Positions 10,447-18,661 of a stretch of 64,000 nucleotides of DNA are shown here, piece by piece. Position numbers and translations under genes: made by a program. Position 1 is the first letter of the stretch; every line of letters begins with the position of its first letter. The notes beneath the pieces were generated by a model. The model did not search any database, was not told the DNA's origin, and worked only from the letters and a program-made list of their open reading frames with translations. Origin of the DNA: Saccharospirillum sp. (lineage in GTDB: Bacteria; Pseudomonadota; Gammaproteobacteria; Pseudomonadales; Natronospirillaceae); the NCBI GenBank assembly GCA_018402545.1, contig JAGYIL010000001.1, positions 1,798,001 through 1,862,000 of the forward strand, given 5' to 3'.

Positions 10447-10575
10447 GGCGAGCTACGAGCTACGAGCTACGAGCTACGAGCTACGAGCTACGAGCTACGA
10501 GCTACGAGCTACGAGCTACGAGCTACGAGCTACGAGCTGCGAGCTGCGAGCTAACAGCTAACAGCTAACAGCTCA
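10447..10575 (+). repeat. Heptamer (AGCTNNN) array H1
   Basis: About 14 tandem AGCTACG-type units, then AGCTAAC units and a degenerate tail with two AACAGCTCAAAACTCTC segments. It lies between the divergent manC and metG genes. Translation of the units gives YELRATS heptads, a by-product of the 7-nt period. It occupies much of the 10387-10734 gap. Confidence 0.9.
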
Positions 10576-10694
10576 AAACTCTCACCTAACAGCTCAAAAC
10601 TCTCACCTGAATTTAAAACCCCCGTTTCTCAACACCCAACCATCAGGTAGAATGCTCGGCTCAGCAAAACTCAACGCTTTTTTCTTTAACTCGA

Positions 10695-10721
10695 AGCTAA
10701 CAGCTCACAGCTAACAGCTAA
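10695..10721 (+). repeat. Short heptamer array next to the metG RBS
   Basis: AAGCTAACAGCTCACAGCT followed by AACAGCTA runs directly into AATAAGGACCCCCC and the metG ATG. The same array-plus-AAGGACCCCC leader precedes both beta-CASP genes (28121, 31092). Confidence 0.75.
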
Positions 10722-10734
10722 ATAAGGACCCCCC

Positions 10735-12819
10735 ATGCCCGACCGCCGCAAGATACTGGTCACCAGTGCCCTGCCATACGCCAACGGCCCCATTCACCTG
10801 GGCCATATGCTGGAACACATTCAAACCGACATCTGGGTTCGGTTTCAGAACAGCATGGGCAATATGTGCACCTACGTCTGCGCGGACGATACTCATGGCA
10901 CAGCGGTCATGCTGCGAGCCGAGAAAGAGGGCAAAACCCCGGAAGACCTGATCAAAGCCGTTCAGGCCGATCACATGCGGGATTTTGGCGGCTTTCTGAT
11001 CGACCACCACAACTACTACAGCACCCACTCGGATGAGAACCGTTACTACGCCGAGCTGATTTACACGCGCTTGAAAGAAAACGACATGATCAACGTGCGC
11101 ACCATCAGCCAGCTGTACGATCCGGTGAAGGAAATTTTCCTGGCCGACCGCTTCGTTAAAGGCACCTGCCCGAAGTGTGGCAGTGCAGACCAGTACGGCG
11201 ATGCCTGCGAAGTGTGCAGCGCCACCTACGAGCCGAACGAGCTGATTAACCCGAAATCTGCCTACACCGGCGCCACACCGGAAGTGCGCGAATCCGAACA
11301 CTTCTTTTTCAAGCTGCCCGAATGCCAGGCCATGCTGAAAGAGTGGACGCGCTCCGGCACCCTGCAAGACAGTGTGGCCAACAAGCTGGCCGAATGGCTC
11401 GACGCCGAACTGCAGGAATGGGACGTCAGCCGCGATGCGCCGTATTTCGGCTTCGAGATTCCCGGTGCCCCCGGCAAGTTCTTCTATGTGTGGCTCGATG
11501 CCCCCATTGGCTATATGGCCAGCTTCAAGAACCTGTGCGACCGCCGCGATGACCTGGAATTCGACGATTACTGGAAGCCGGATTCTACGGCCGAGCTTTA
11601 CCACTTCATCGGCAAAGACATCATCAACTTCCACGCCCTGTTCTGGCCCGCCATGCTCGAAAACGCCGGCTACCGCAAGCCAAGCGGCGTGTTCGCCCAC
11701 GGCTACATCACAGTGAACGGTGAGAAGATGTCCAAATCCCGTGGCACCTTCATCATGGCCAAAACCTACCTTGAGCACCTGAACCCGGAATACCTGCGTT
11801 ACTACTATGCAGCGAAACTCGGCTCCGGTGTTGAAGACATCGACTTGAGCCTTACCGACTTCGCCCAGCGGGTGAATTCCGATCTGGTCGGCAAGGTGGT
11901 CAACATCGCCAGCCGTTGTGCGGGCTTCATCAAGAAAGCCGGTGGCAGCTTGTCCGACACCGTTGCCGAACCGCAAATGCTGGCCGATTTCCAGCAGGCC
12001 GGCACCACCATCGCACAGGCTTACGAGCGCCGTGAATTCAGCAAGGCCGTGCGGGAAATCATGAACCTGGCCGACCGCGCCAACGAGTACATTCAGGCCA
12101 AGGCGCCCTGGAGCATGGCCAAAGAAGCAGGCCGCGAGCAGGAAGTGCACGATGTGTGTTCCATGGGCATTCACCTGTTCCGGCTGATCACCCTGTACCT
12201 GGGCCCGGTGTTGCCCGATATGAACGAGAAGGTCAAAGCCTTCCTGAATGTCGAGAGCCTGAACTTCACCGATCGCGAAACCGTGCTCACCGGCCATGCC
12301 ATCAACAAGTTCAAGCCTTTGCTGACGCGCATCGAACTGACACAGATCGATGCGTTAATAGAAGCCAGCAAGGAAGACGTAGCCGCCGATGCCAAAACCG
12401 GCACTCCGGCTGCAGCCGGGCAAAACCAGGCGCAAGCCAAACCGGCCAAGGGTCAGAAAGCCGCCAAGGCAGACGATACAGCAGAGCAGGGCGGTGAGAT
12501 TGAATTCAATGACTTCGCCAAGCTCGACCTTCGCGTTGCCCGCGTGGTAGAAGCCGACCATGTAGAAGGCGCCGACAAGCTGCTCAGGCTGCAGCTGGAT
12601 GTTGGCGAAGACACCACCCGCCAGGTGTTCTCGGGCATCAAGAGCCACTACCAGCCGGAGCAATTAGTCGGTAAGAATGTGGTGCTCGTCTATAATTTGA
12701 AACCACGCAAAATGCGTTTTGGTATGAGTGAAGGCATGGTGCTGGCCGCTGGCGGTGGTAATGAACTGTGGGTTCTGGAAGCCCACGAGGATGCTGCGCC
12801 CGGTACACGCATCAGCTAA
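10735..12819 (+). CDS. metG: Methionyl-tRNA synthetase
   Basis: Charges tRNA-Met; 694 residues. HLGH (in [16 protein letters not shown]) is the class I HIGH motif and KMSKSRGTF is the KMSKS loop. The zinc knuckle is [17 protein letters not shown]. After a low-complexity Ala/Lys/Gln linker (about 550-590), the C-terminal ~105 residues form the Trbp111-type tRNA-binding/dimerisation domain ([21 protein letters not shown]). RBS AAGGA lies 8 nt before the ATG and directly abuts a heptamer repeat. This is a core gene marking the left edge of the accessory region. Confidence 0.97.
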   Translation: MPDRRKILVTSALPYANGPIHLGHMLEHIQTDIWVRFQNSMGNMCTYVCADDTHGTAVMLRAEKEGKTPEDLIKAVQADHMRDFGGFLIDHHNYYSTHSDENRYYAELIYTRLKENDMINVRTISQLYDPVKEIFLADRFVKGTCPKCGSADQYGDACEVCSATYEPNELINPKSAYTGATPEVRESEHFFFKLPECQAMLKEWTRSGTLQDSVANKLAEWLDAELQEWDVSRDAPYFGFEIPGAPGKFFYVWLDAPIGYMASFKNLCDRRDDLEFDDYWKPDSTAELYHFIGKDIINFHALFWPAMLENAGYRKPSGVFAHGYITVNGEKMSKSRGTFIMAKTYLEHLNPEYLRYYYAAKLGSGVEDIDLSLTDFAQRVNSDLVGKVVNIASRCAGFIKKAGGSLSDTVAEPQMLADFQQAGTTIAQAYERREFSKAVREIMNLADRANEYIQAKAPWSMAKEAGREQEVHDVCSMGIHLFRLITLYLGPVLPDMNEKVKAFLNVESLNFTDRETVLTGHAINKFKPLLTRIELTQIDALIEASKEDVAADAKTGTPAAAGQNQAQAKPAKGQKAAKADDTAEQGGEIEFNDFAKLDLRVARVVEADHVEGADKLLRLQLDVGEDTTRQVFSGIKSHYQPEQLVGKNVVLVYNLKPRKMRFGMSEGMVLAAGGGNELWVLEAHEDAAPGTRIS

Positions 12820-12936
12820 TGTCGGCGTGGGTGAGGGCGCGGAAGCCCAAGCCCTGGCAAGGCGTTCTTATAGAGCGCCTCTGGTTATCTTGTATGAGCA
12901 ATGTGTCCCAAAACAGGGTAAACATGTCCAATGCCG

Positions 12937-12964
12937 TTGTTTCTAAAGGCTTTTCGACTAGAAT
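12937..12964 (+). promoter_or_regulatory. Candidate promoter of the wzz-like/rfaH unit
   Basis: TTGTTT and TAGAAT are separated by 16 nt, 58 nt before the wzz-like ATG. The -10 matches 5 of 6 and the -35 3 of 6. Weak, by eye. Confidence 0.35.
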
Positions 12965-13022
12965 GGCGAAGCCCACGTGGCTTGGTTCGTTTAAAGGATC
13001 GAAGGTCAACCAGGAGTGTTAA

Positions 13023-14552
13023 ATGACTGATCAGCAAGTACGTCGCGACCCCAGTGACGACGAAATCGATATTGGTGCGTTAATGGCACGGGTCTGGGCT
13101 ACCAAAGGTCGGGCCATGATAGCCTTGCTGGTGGTCGCGTTGGCCTTCAGTGCATTTCTGGCGTTGCGCTATTTGGCCAGTGATAAGGATGTTACCTACA
13201 GCCAGGCCTTCGATCTGACGTTCGACGGCATTGCCAATGGCGAATTTCCAGACGGCTCCCCCTTTCTGATCAGCGATGTCATCAGCTCCACCGTGCTCAG
13301 CCGCGTGTACCAGGAGAACCAGCTCGATTCCACCGAGCTGACGCTCGACGAATTGCGCCGCGGCCTGAACATAGAGCCCTACGCACCCGACCACTTCCTG
13401 ATTGTGCAGCGCTACCGCAGCCGCATGAACAACAGCAACCTCTCGGCCGCAGAAGCCACCGAGTTGCAGCAACAAATGCAATCCGATCTGCGTACCGCCA
13501 GCGCCAGCGGCATGCTGCTGACCCTGCAACTGCCCGACGGCACCCTCTCAACCGAGCAGGCCCGCGAGATCCTTCGCGACATTCCCAACACCTGGGCCGA
13601 ACGCGCCATTAGCGAAAAAGGCGTGCTGGAACTGAACCTGCCCATTTATTCAGAGCGCATTTTCGACGAAGAGCGCTTCGAAAGCCTCGATTATCTGGTT
13701 GGTATCGAGCTTCTGCTCGACAACATTGCCCTGATTCAGGAAAACATCTCCGCCCTTAAGCGGGAGCCGAATTCCACCAACGTGACCGACCCTGAAACCG
13801 GCTACAAGCTCGAAGACCTCGAGAAAGCCATTGCCGACGTGGCCGAATACGACTTGCGCCAACTGATCGACCCGGTAAAAGAGCTCGGCCTGGCACGAGA
13901 CCCCGATTTTGTGCGCCTGTTCTACAATAGCCGCATGCAGGAGCTGGAACTTCAGCAACGCCTGTGGCAGCAACGCGCTGAAGTCACTCGCACGGTACTG
14001 AGTTCTTACCGCAGTGAAGGCCAGAGTGGCGCTGCTGGCAACGCTGGCAGCAGCCCGCAGGCCAGCCTGGCCCCGCAACTGGGCGATGCCTTCCTAGACC
14101 GCTTGCTCGAAGTGTCGCGTCAGGGCGACGATCTGGCATACCGGCAAGAGCTCACCAAACAAGTGCTCGAATACGAAAACGAAGCGCTCGACGTACAGAA
14201 CGAAATGGCGGAAATTGAACTGACGCTGGCCTCGCTCGACCGGGCAGAAGAAAACGATGCCGACATTCAGCGCTATGTCGACCAGGTGCAGCAGCGCCTG
14301 CCCATGGTTCTGGAAACCCTGCGCGACTATACCCGCGTGGTAGGGCGCATTCACCAGCAACTGGGCCGCCAGGCGGTGGGCACAGTAAGCGAACTGGTAC
14401 GGCCAATGGGCGGCTCCTTTGCTGAAAGCACCCCGCGGGCTGTTACCAGTGGCGACGTTAAAACACTGATTGCTTTGTTGGTATTAACGCTGTTCGGTGC
14501 GGTGTTTGTCAGCCTGATTGCCGATCTGTTCAGAGACCGCAAAGCGCACTGA
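13023..14552 (+). CDS. Wzz-like polysaccharide co-polymerase (chain-length determinant)
   Basis: 509-residue inner-membrane protein with one N-terminal helix (about 35-53, MIALLVVALAFSAFLALRYL), a long mostly helical, probably periplasmic middle, and one C-terminal helix (about 478-500, TLIALLVLTLFGAVFVSLIADLF). This two-helix topology is that of Wzz co-polymerases, which set O-antigen or exopolysaccharide length. It is longer than classical O-antigen Wzz (~350). There is no C-terminal tyrosine-kinase domain. It sits directly upstream of rfaH. A strong RBS (AGGAG) precedes the ATG. The family call rests on topology and context. Confidence 0.6.
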   Translation: MTDQQVRRDPSDDEIDIGALMARVWATKGRAMIALLVVALAFSAFLALRYLASDKDVTYSQAFDLTFDGIANGEFPDGSPFLISDVISSTVLSRVYQENQLDSTELTLDELRRGLNIEPYAPDHFLIVQRYRSRMNNSNLSAAEATELQQQMQSDLRTASASGMLLTLQLPDGTLSTEQAREILRDIPNTWAERAISEKGVLELNLPIYSERIFDEERFESLDYLVGIELLLDNIALIQENISALKREPNSTNVTDPETGYKLEDLEKAIADVAEYDLRQLIDPVKELGLARDPDFVRLFYNSRMQELELQQRLWQQRAEVTRTVLSSYRSEGQSGAAGNAGSSPQASLAPQLGDAFLDRLLEVSRQGDDLAYRQELTKQVLEYENEALDVQNEMAEIELTLASLDRAEENDADIQRYVDQVQQRLPMVLETLRDYTRVVGRIHQQLGRQAVGTVSELVRPMGGSFAESTPRAVTSGDVKTLIALLVLTLFGAVFVSLIADLFRDRKAH

Positions 14553-14651
14553 GCCAGTGTGATACAAAGGGTATGAGCGCCGGTTTTGAGCGCTAAACCC
14601 AGGGACACCGCCGCGGCAGGGAAGCCACCGGCAACGACAGGAGATCACGCG

Positions 14652-15209
14652 ATGACATTGCAACCGATCACCTCGCATCATCCGTATACCGGCGAATATG
14701 AGGTTCTGCCTGGCCAGCCAGCCTGGTACCTGGTGCAGTGCAAACCGCGCGATGGCTTCCGTGCCGAAGAACACCTGAAAAACCAGGGCTTTACCTGCTT
14801 TCACCCTACGCACACCGTGCGCCGAACCCATGCCAACCGCCGCACCGTGCGTGTAGAAAGCCTGTTTCCGCACTACCTGTTCGTACTGATTCGACCGCAA
14901 CAAAGCTTTGCCGCCGTTAACGCCACCCGGGGTGTCTGCAAGATCGTGAATTTCCACGGTTACCCCAGCCCGGTACCGGTTTCACTGGTAACGGCCTTAA
15001 TGCGCCACAGCAGAATATTGAACGGCCAGGAACCCGAGCCCGAATTCAAACCCGGCGATACCGTCACCATCACCGAAGGTGCCTTTCAGGCGATCGAAGC
15101 CGTGGTAAAAGCCACCAAGGGCGAAGAGCGCGTAATCCTGCTGCTGAACCTGCTTAGTCAGGAACGGGAGCTGGAAATGGCCACAAGCCAGGTGCGGGTG
15201 GTTAAGTAA
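14652..15209 (+). CDS. rfaH: RfaH-type transcription antiterminator
   Basis: NusG paralogue that loads onto RNA polymerase paused at ops elements and promotes transcription of long surface-polysaccharide operons; 185 residues. The NGN domain opens with WYLVQCKPRDGFRAEEHL and continues with LFPHYLFVLI and NATRGVCKIVNF. The C-terminal part has KPGDTVTITEGAFQ and ILLLNLLSQE. All resemble E. coli RfaH segments. The ATG at 14652 is chosen over an upstream TTG because AGGAGA lies 7 nt before it. A matching ops-like element occurs in the leader of the polysaccharide operon at 33250. Confidence 0.88.
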   Translation: MTLQPITSHHPYTGEYEVLPGQPAWYLVQCKPRDGFRAEEHLKNQGFTCFHPTHTVRRTHANRRTVRVESLFPHYLFVLIRPQQSFAAVNATRGVCKIVNFHGYPSPVPVSLVTALMRHSRILNGQEPEPEFKPGDTVTITEGAFQAIEAVVKATKGEERVILLLNLLSQERELEMATSQVRVVK

Positions 15210-15225
15210 AAAAGACAAGAGAGCC

Positions 15226-15279
15226 CTCTCCCGTGGGGCGGGAGAGAGCTAGAGAGAGCGGGGCGGCGGAAGCCGCTCT
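15226..15279 (+). terminator. Paired hairpins between convergent genes
   Basis: Two perfect stems lie between rfaH and the convergent epimerase gene: CTCTCCCG/CGGGAGAG (15226-15246) and AGAGCGG/CCGCTCT (15255-15279). The second is followed by only three T residues. Plausible but weak intrinsic terminator. Confidence 0.4.
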
Positions 15280-15284
15280 TTCGA

Positions 15285-16283
15285 CTAACCCTTCAAATAC
15301 TGCTTATACCACTCCACCAATGCCCGAACCCCATCATCAATGCTCGTATTCGGCTGATACCCGGTTAACGCCGTCAGCTTGCTGGCATCCGCATAGGTAA
15401 TGGGCACATCGCCGGGTTGCATCGGCAGGTAGTTCTTCTCGGCCACGGCACCCCAGTGCCGTTCCAGTGTCTCAATAAACTCCATCAGGTGCAACGGCTT
15501 GGCATTGCCGATGTTCAGTACCCGGTAGGGCGCATCGCTGCTGGCGGGCGTGTGGTGGTTGCCCCTGGCAGAGCGGGTAGGGGGCGCATCGAGCGATTGC
15601 AGCACACCGGCGACAATGTCATCGATGAAGGTGAAGTCCCGTTGCATATTGCCCTGGTTATACACATCGATCGGTTTGCCTTCCGATACCAGTTTCAGAA
15701 ACTTCATCGGCGCCATATCTGGCCGGCCCCAGGGGCCATAGACGGTGAAAAACCGCAGTCCGGTGGTGGGCAGGTCGTACAAATGGCTGTAACTGTGCGC
15801 CATGACTTCATTGGCTTTCTTGGTGGCTGCATAGAGGCTGACCGGGTGGTCTACCGGGTCGTCTTCACTGAACGGCTGTTTTTCGTTCTCGCCATACACC
15901 GAACTGGAAGACGCATACACCAGATGCGCCACCTGCTGCTCCCGCGCCAGCTCCAGAATATTGCCAAACCCGACCAGATTGGCATCGATATAGGCGCTGG
16001 GGTTCTCGATGGAATAGCGCACCCCCGCCTGCGCCGCCAAATGCACAATGCGCTCAAACCGGTGTTCTTCAGCCAGTTTGGCCATGGCCACCCGGTCTTC
16101 AACCCCCATCTCAACAAAGGTAAACTGATCGCTTTCAATGCGCGCCAGCCGGTCCCGCTTAAGCTGAACCTCGTAATAATCGTTCAGGTTATCGATGCCC
16201 ACCACCTCATGGCCCTGGGCCAACAACTGAAGTGCCACATCACACCCGATAAACCCGGCCACACCGGTAACAAGAATGGTCAT
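15285..16283 (-). CDS. NAD-dependent epimerase, probably UDP-glucuronate 4-epimerase
   Basis: Extended short-chain dehydrogenase, 332 residues from the ATG at 16283 (MTILVTGVAGFIG). The frame is open upstream, but this start places the GxxGxxG motif correctly. The catalytic set is SSSSVYG and YAATKK. GPWGRPDMAPMKF and FTFIDDIVAGV are typical of the CapI/LspL-type UDP-glucuronate 4-epimerase branch, which makes UDP-galacturonate. The product of ugd would be the substrate. The exact sugar specificity is inferred from motifs. A heptamer array lies just upstream. Confidence 0.82.
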   Translation of the reverse strand: MTILVTGVAGFIGCDVALQLLAQGHEVVGIDNLNDYYEVQLKRDRLARIESDQFTFVEMGVEDRVAMAKLAEEHRFERIVHLAAQAGVRYSIENPSAYIDANLVGFGNILELAREQQVAHLVYASSSSVYGENEKQPFSEDDPVDHPVSLYAATKKANEVMAHSYSHLYDLPTTGLRFFTVYGPWGRPDMAPMKFLKLVSEGKPIDVYNQGNMQRDFTFIDDIVAGVLQSLDAPPTRSARGNHHTPASSDAPYRVLNIGNAKPLHLMEFIETLERHWGAVAEKNYLPMQPGDVPITYADASKLTALTGYQPNTSIDDGVRALVEWYKQYLKG

Positions 16284-16330
16284 CCCTGCAGTCCCTAATA
16301 AACGAAGAGTTGCCGCAAATGTTAACACAT

Positions 16331-16385
16331 CAGGTATGAGCTGCGAGCGGTGAGCTACGAGCTACGAGCTAACAGCTCATAACTC
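16331..16385 (+). repeat. Heptamer array H2
   Basis: GAGCTGCGAGC and GAGCTACGAGCTAC units end in the palindromic switch GAGCTAACAGCTC. It separates the epimerase gene from the RHH/PIN module. Confidence 0.85.
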
Positions 16386-16424
16386 TTACTGCCGTTAGTT
16401 GAATAGTAAAGATAACATGCTAAC

Positions 16425-16465
16425 TTTTCATTATCTCACTCAAGCCGTACAATACAGGGATTGTA
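16425..16465 (+). promoter_or_regulatory. Promoter and overlapping operator of the RHH/PIN module
   Basis: TTTTCA (16425-16430) and TACAAT (16448-16453) are 17 nt apart. The -10 is the left arm of a perfect dyad, TACAAT-N6-ATTGTA (16448-16465), as expected for an autorepressed toxin-antitoxin operon. Confidence 0.5.
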
Positions 16466-16498
16466 GCCGTATCCTTAGGCTATTAGCAGGAGGTCATT

Positions 16499-16741
16499 GT
16501 GTCTGAATCAGTGAAGCTAACCGTTCGTTTGCCAAAAGAAGATCTGGCGTTTGCCAAGCGCTATGCAGAGCAGCACGGCATTACGGTGACAGAATTCATA
16601 GACCGGTACCTGCGTCGCATGCGCGCTATGGAACAGCAGGAGCTTTCTCCAGAACTGGAAGCCATAACCGGGTTGATTCCATCAAATATTCAAGCCGAGG
16701 TTGAAATGCTTGAGCACCGGGCGAACAAGCATAGCTCATGA
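16499..16741 (+). CDS. Ribbon-helix-helix antitoxin of a PIN toxin pair
   Basis: 80-residue protein beginning SESVKLTVRLPKEDLAFAKRYAEQHG, which looks like a ribbon-helix-helix DNA-binding strand and helices of the DUF6364/VapB type. GTG start with AGGAGG 5 nt upstream. It overlaps the PIN-domain gene by 4 nt. It probably binds the TACAAT-N6-ATTGTA dyad and neutralises the toxin. The role comes from family and context. Confidence 0.75.
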   Translation: MSESVKLTVRLPKEDLAFAKRYAEQHGITVTEFIDRYLRRMRAMEQQELSPELEAITGLIPSNIQAEVEMLEHRANKHSS

Positions 16742-17142
16742 TCCTAATTGACTTGAACGTACTACTCGATGTGATCCAGAAACGGGAACCTCACTATCGG
16801 AGTTCTGCACTGGTTATAAACCACGTAGTCAAAGGTAATATAAAAAGCTATCTGCCTGCTCACGCGGTTACGACACTTCATTACCTCGTCGGCAAGTACC
16901 ATAGTGTCGGAAAAGCGAATGAGGTGGTTAATTGGGCGCTAAGCATATTCCAGATTGTACCGGTTACCCATGACACCCTGGCCAGAGCCCACTTACTGGG
17001 TTGGCAAGATTACGAAGACGCTGTAGTCAGTACCGCTGCTCTTCAAGCCGGTTGCACAGCCATCGTTACTCGCAATATCAAAGACTTCAGCTCTTCTAAA
17101 GTATCGGCATTAACGCCGGATGAGTATCTGATAAGCCACTGA
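16738..17142 (+). CDS. PIN-domain ribonuclease toxin (VapC-like)
   Basis: 134-residue PIN-domain protein. The first acidic residue is in MILIDLNVLLDV, further acidic residues are in WQDYEDAVV, and TRNIKDF is the usual C-terminal segment. These are the Mg-binding residues of a VapC-type RNase. ATG overlaps the antitoxin stop (ATGA). Length is normal and the ORF appears intact. A heptamer array follows within 15 nt of its stop. Confidence 0.82.
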   Translation: MILIDLNVLLDVIQKREPHYRSSALVINHVVKGNIKSYLPAHAVTTLHYLVGKYHSVGKANEVVNWALSIFQIVPVTHDTLARAHLLGWQDYEDAVVSTAALQAGCTAIVTRNIKDFSSSKVSALTPDEYLISH

Positions 17143-17153
17143 CCGGTCGATAA

Positions 17154-17202
17154 TCTCGAGCTACGAGCTACGAGCTACGAGCCAAAAACTAACAGCTCAA
17201 AA
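17154..17202 (+). repeat. Heptamer array H3
   Basis: Three or more GAGCTAC units, then AACAGCTCAAAAC. Immediately to its right begins the interior of a RelE-like toxin frame, so the array lies at a truncation point. Confidence 0.85.
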
Positions 17203-17204
17203 CA

Positions 17205-17312
17205 TACTGGCGGCTACGTCAGGGTAGTTATCGGGCAATATGCAGTGTTAACGAAGGTGAGTTAGTGCTGCTGGTATTGAAAGTTGGCTCCAGAGGAGAT
17301 GTCTATAAATGA
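17205..17312 (+). pseudogene. RelE-family toxin, C-terminal remnant only
   Basis: This frame encodes 35 residues and a stop. They include LRQGSYRAICSVNEGELV and LLVLKVGSRGDVYK, which match the conserved end of RelE/ParE-family toxins (family pattern: GDYR-I...LVVLVLRVGHR-VY). The N-terminal ~50 residues are missing, and heptamer array H3 stands in their place. The stop overlaps the start of the XRE antitoxin gene (ATGA), as in an intact toxin-antitoxin operon. Too short for the usual ORF size cut-off. Confidence 0.7.
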
Positions 17313-17695
17313 ATGCTCAAATTATAGAAAAAGAAGGCGTCCCTGAATACGCGGTGATCCCTTTTGAAGAATACCAACGCCTGCTGTCAATCGTTGAAGA
17401 CATTGAAGATCTGGCAGATGCCCAGCGTGCAGATCAGGAAATAAAAGCAGGTGACGACGAGGCAATACCATCCGATGTTGTAAAGCGCTTGCTCGCCGGG
17501 AACGATCACCCACTAAAAGTCTGGCGTGAATATCGGGGCCTAAGCCAGGAAAGTCTCGGCAAGGCCGCCGGTGTTGGAAAGTCGTATATCAGCCAAATTG
17601 AGGCAGGTAATAAAACAGCTTCCGTTACTGTACTTAGTGCAATGGCCGATGCACTGAAAGTAGACTTGTCTGCACTAATTGTGACCACGGCCTAA
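17309..17695 (+). CDS. XRE-family antitoxin, now without its toxin
   Basis: 128 residues. The N-terminal ~60 residues (MNAQIIEKEGVPEYAVIPFEEYQRLL) resemble the Phd-like dimerisation part of RelB-type antitoxins. The C-terminal half is a helix-turn-helix, LSQESLGKAAGVGKSYISQIEAG. Its toxin partner upstream is reduced to a C-terminal stub, so it is probably an orphan antitoxin. RBS GAGGAG lies in the toxin remnant. Its last codons also start the homology shared with the second SUMF1-like copy (near 23460). Confidence 0.75.
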   Translation: MNAQIIEKEGVPEYAVIPFEEYQRLLSIVEDIEDLADAQRADQEIKAGDDEAIPSDVVKRLLAGNDHPLKVWREYRGLSQESLGKAAGVGKSYISQIEAGNKTASVTVLSAMADALKVDLSALIVTTA

Positions 17696-17755
17696 AACTC
17701 ACTCGCCAAGACTTGATACACTGAGCTGATCAGTCACCCGAGTAAGGATCACTCA

Positions 17756-18634
17756 ATGCAAGCGCGTTCCTGGGTCGCCATCGCTATTGTTGTAGCTAGC
17801 GCGGGCGGTGCCACCCTGTACGGCCTGAACCTCAACCCTTCCAAGCACCTGCCACGCCTCAAGGTCACCCAGGCCGATATCGATGCGCTGATCGACCGTA
17901 CCTATGAACAGATGGTATTCGTCGAAGGCGGCGAGTTCCTGATGGGCGACATCATGCACGACGGGCTCTATTCGACCTGGGGTGATGACAACAAACCTGC
18001 CGTTAAAGTTTCGCTCGATAGCTACTCAATTGGCGCTTATGAAGTTAGCTATGGAGATTTTGATATCTACACCGCGGCCAACGACCTGCCCGGAACGCTG
18101 GATGAAGATTGGGCCGTTGGTCAGGAATGGCGCGAACCCGAATACCCGGCCGGAACAAGCTGGACGGGTGCCAAGAACTACTGTTTATGGTTGGCGGAAA
18201 TCACCGGTGAACCCTTCGATTTGCCGACAGAAGCCCAGTGGGAGTATGCGGCGCGTAGCCGGGGTTTGGATGTCATCTACGCGACTGATGATGGGACTAT
18301 TCGTGTAGGTGAGAACTATACAGACTTCAGAAGAGACCCCCATGTATCCGGTATATTTCCGCCAAATCCCCTAGGGTTATTTGATATGTCTGGCAATATG
18401 AAAGAGTGGGTTAATGACTGGTATGACGAAAATTACTATCAGGTTTTGCCAGAAAAAAATCCTCGCGGGCCGAATACTGGAACCGAAAAAGTGACCAGAG
18501 GTGGTGTGTTTGGTGAGTCACCTCCCGCGAGTAATGTCGTCATTAGATTCACCCAGCCAGATTATGATACGGAGTTTCGTGTAGTTGGTTTTCGTTGTGT
18601 TTTAAACGCATCAGTTCCCCTTACTCCTCCATAG
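17756..18634 (+). CDS. SUMF1/FGE-fold membrane-anchored protein, copy 1
   Basis: 292 residues: an uncleaved-looking N-terminal anchor (about 4-25), then a formylglycine-generating-enzyme fold (MVFVEGGEFLMGD, LPTEAQWEYAARSRG, DMSGNMKEWVNDWY, VVGFRC). The FGE active-site cysteines expected after RGG are absent: the segment reads RGGVFGESPPAS. It is therefore unlikely to make formylglycine, and is more like non-catalytic members such as periplasmic TagR. It converges with the large LysM-like gene 27 bp away. A near-identical copy lies at 23536. A role as partner or protector of the large protein is inference. Confidence 0.75.
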   Translation: MQARSWVAIAIVVASAGGATLYGLNLNPSKHLPRLKVTQADIDALIDRTYEQMVFVEGGEFLMGDIMHDGLYSTWGDDNKPAVKVSLDSYSIGAYEVSYGDFDIYTAANDLPGTLDEDWAVGQEWREPEYPAGTSWTGAKNYCLWLAEITGEPFDLPTEAQWEYAARSRGLDVIYATDDGTIRVGENYTDFRRDPHVSGIFPPNPLGLFDMSGNMKEWVNDWYDENYYQVLPEKNPRGPNTGTEKVTRGGVFGESPPASNVVIRFTQPDYDTEFRVVGFRCVLNASVPLTPP

Positions 18635-18661
18635 TTCGACAAACCTAGATTGTATTGCATG

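Noticed and set aside
10447-10561. ORFs with YELRATS repeats entering array H1
   Set aside because: They arise from antisense manC sequence plus the heptamer repeat. No start signal and no plausible product.
10711-12297. Long antisense ORF (528 codons) opposite metG
   Set aside because: Shadow of the GC-rich metG reading frame; unusual His/Val/Gly-rich composition and no family features. Similar shadows opposite ugd and rnfC were dropped.
12820-13022. tRNA or small RNA gene after metG
   Set aside because: No cloverleaf or conserved T-arm could be made from the sequence. Only a weak promoter for the next gene is seen.
13023-14552. Wzc-type tyrosine autokinase
   Set aside because: There is no C-terminal Walker A/B or tyrosine cluster; the protein ends shortly after its second membrane helix.
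17756-18634. Functional formylglycine-generating enzyme
   Set aside because: The active-site cysteines after RGG are missing and there is no sulfatase gene nearby.
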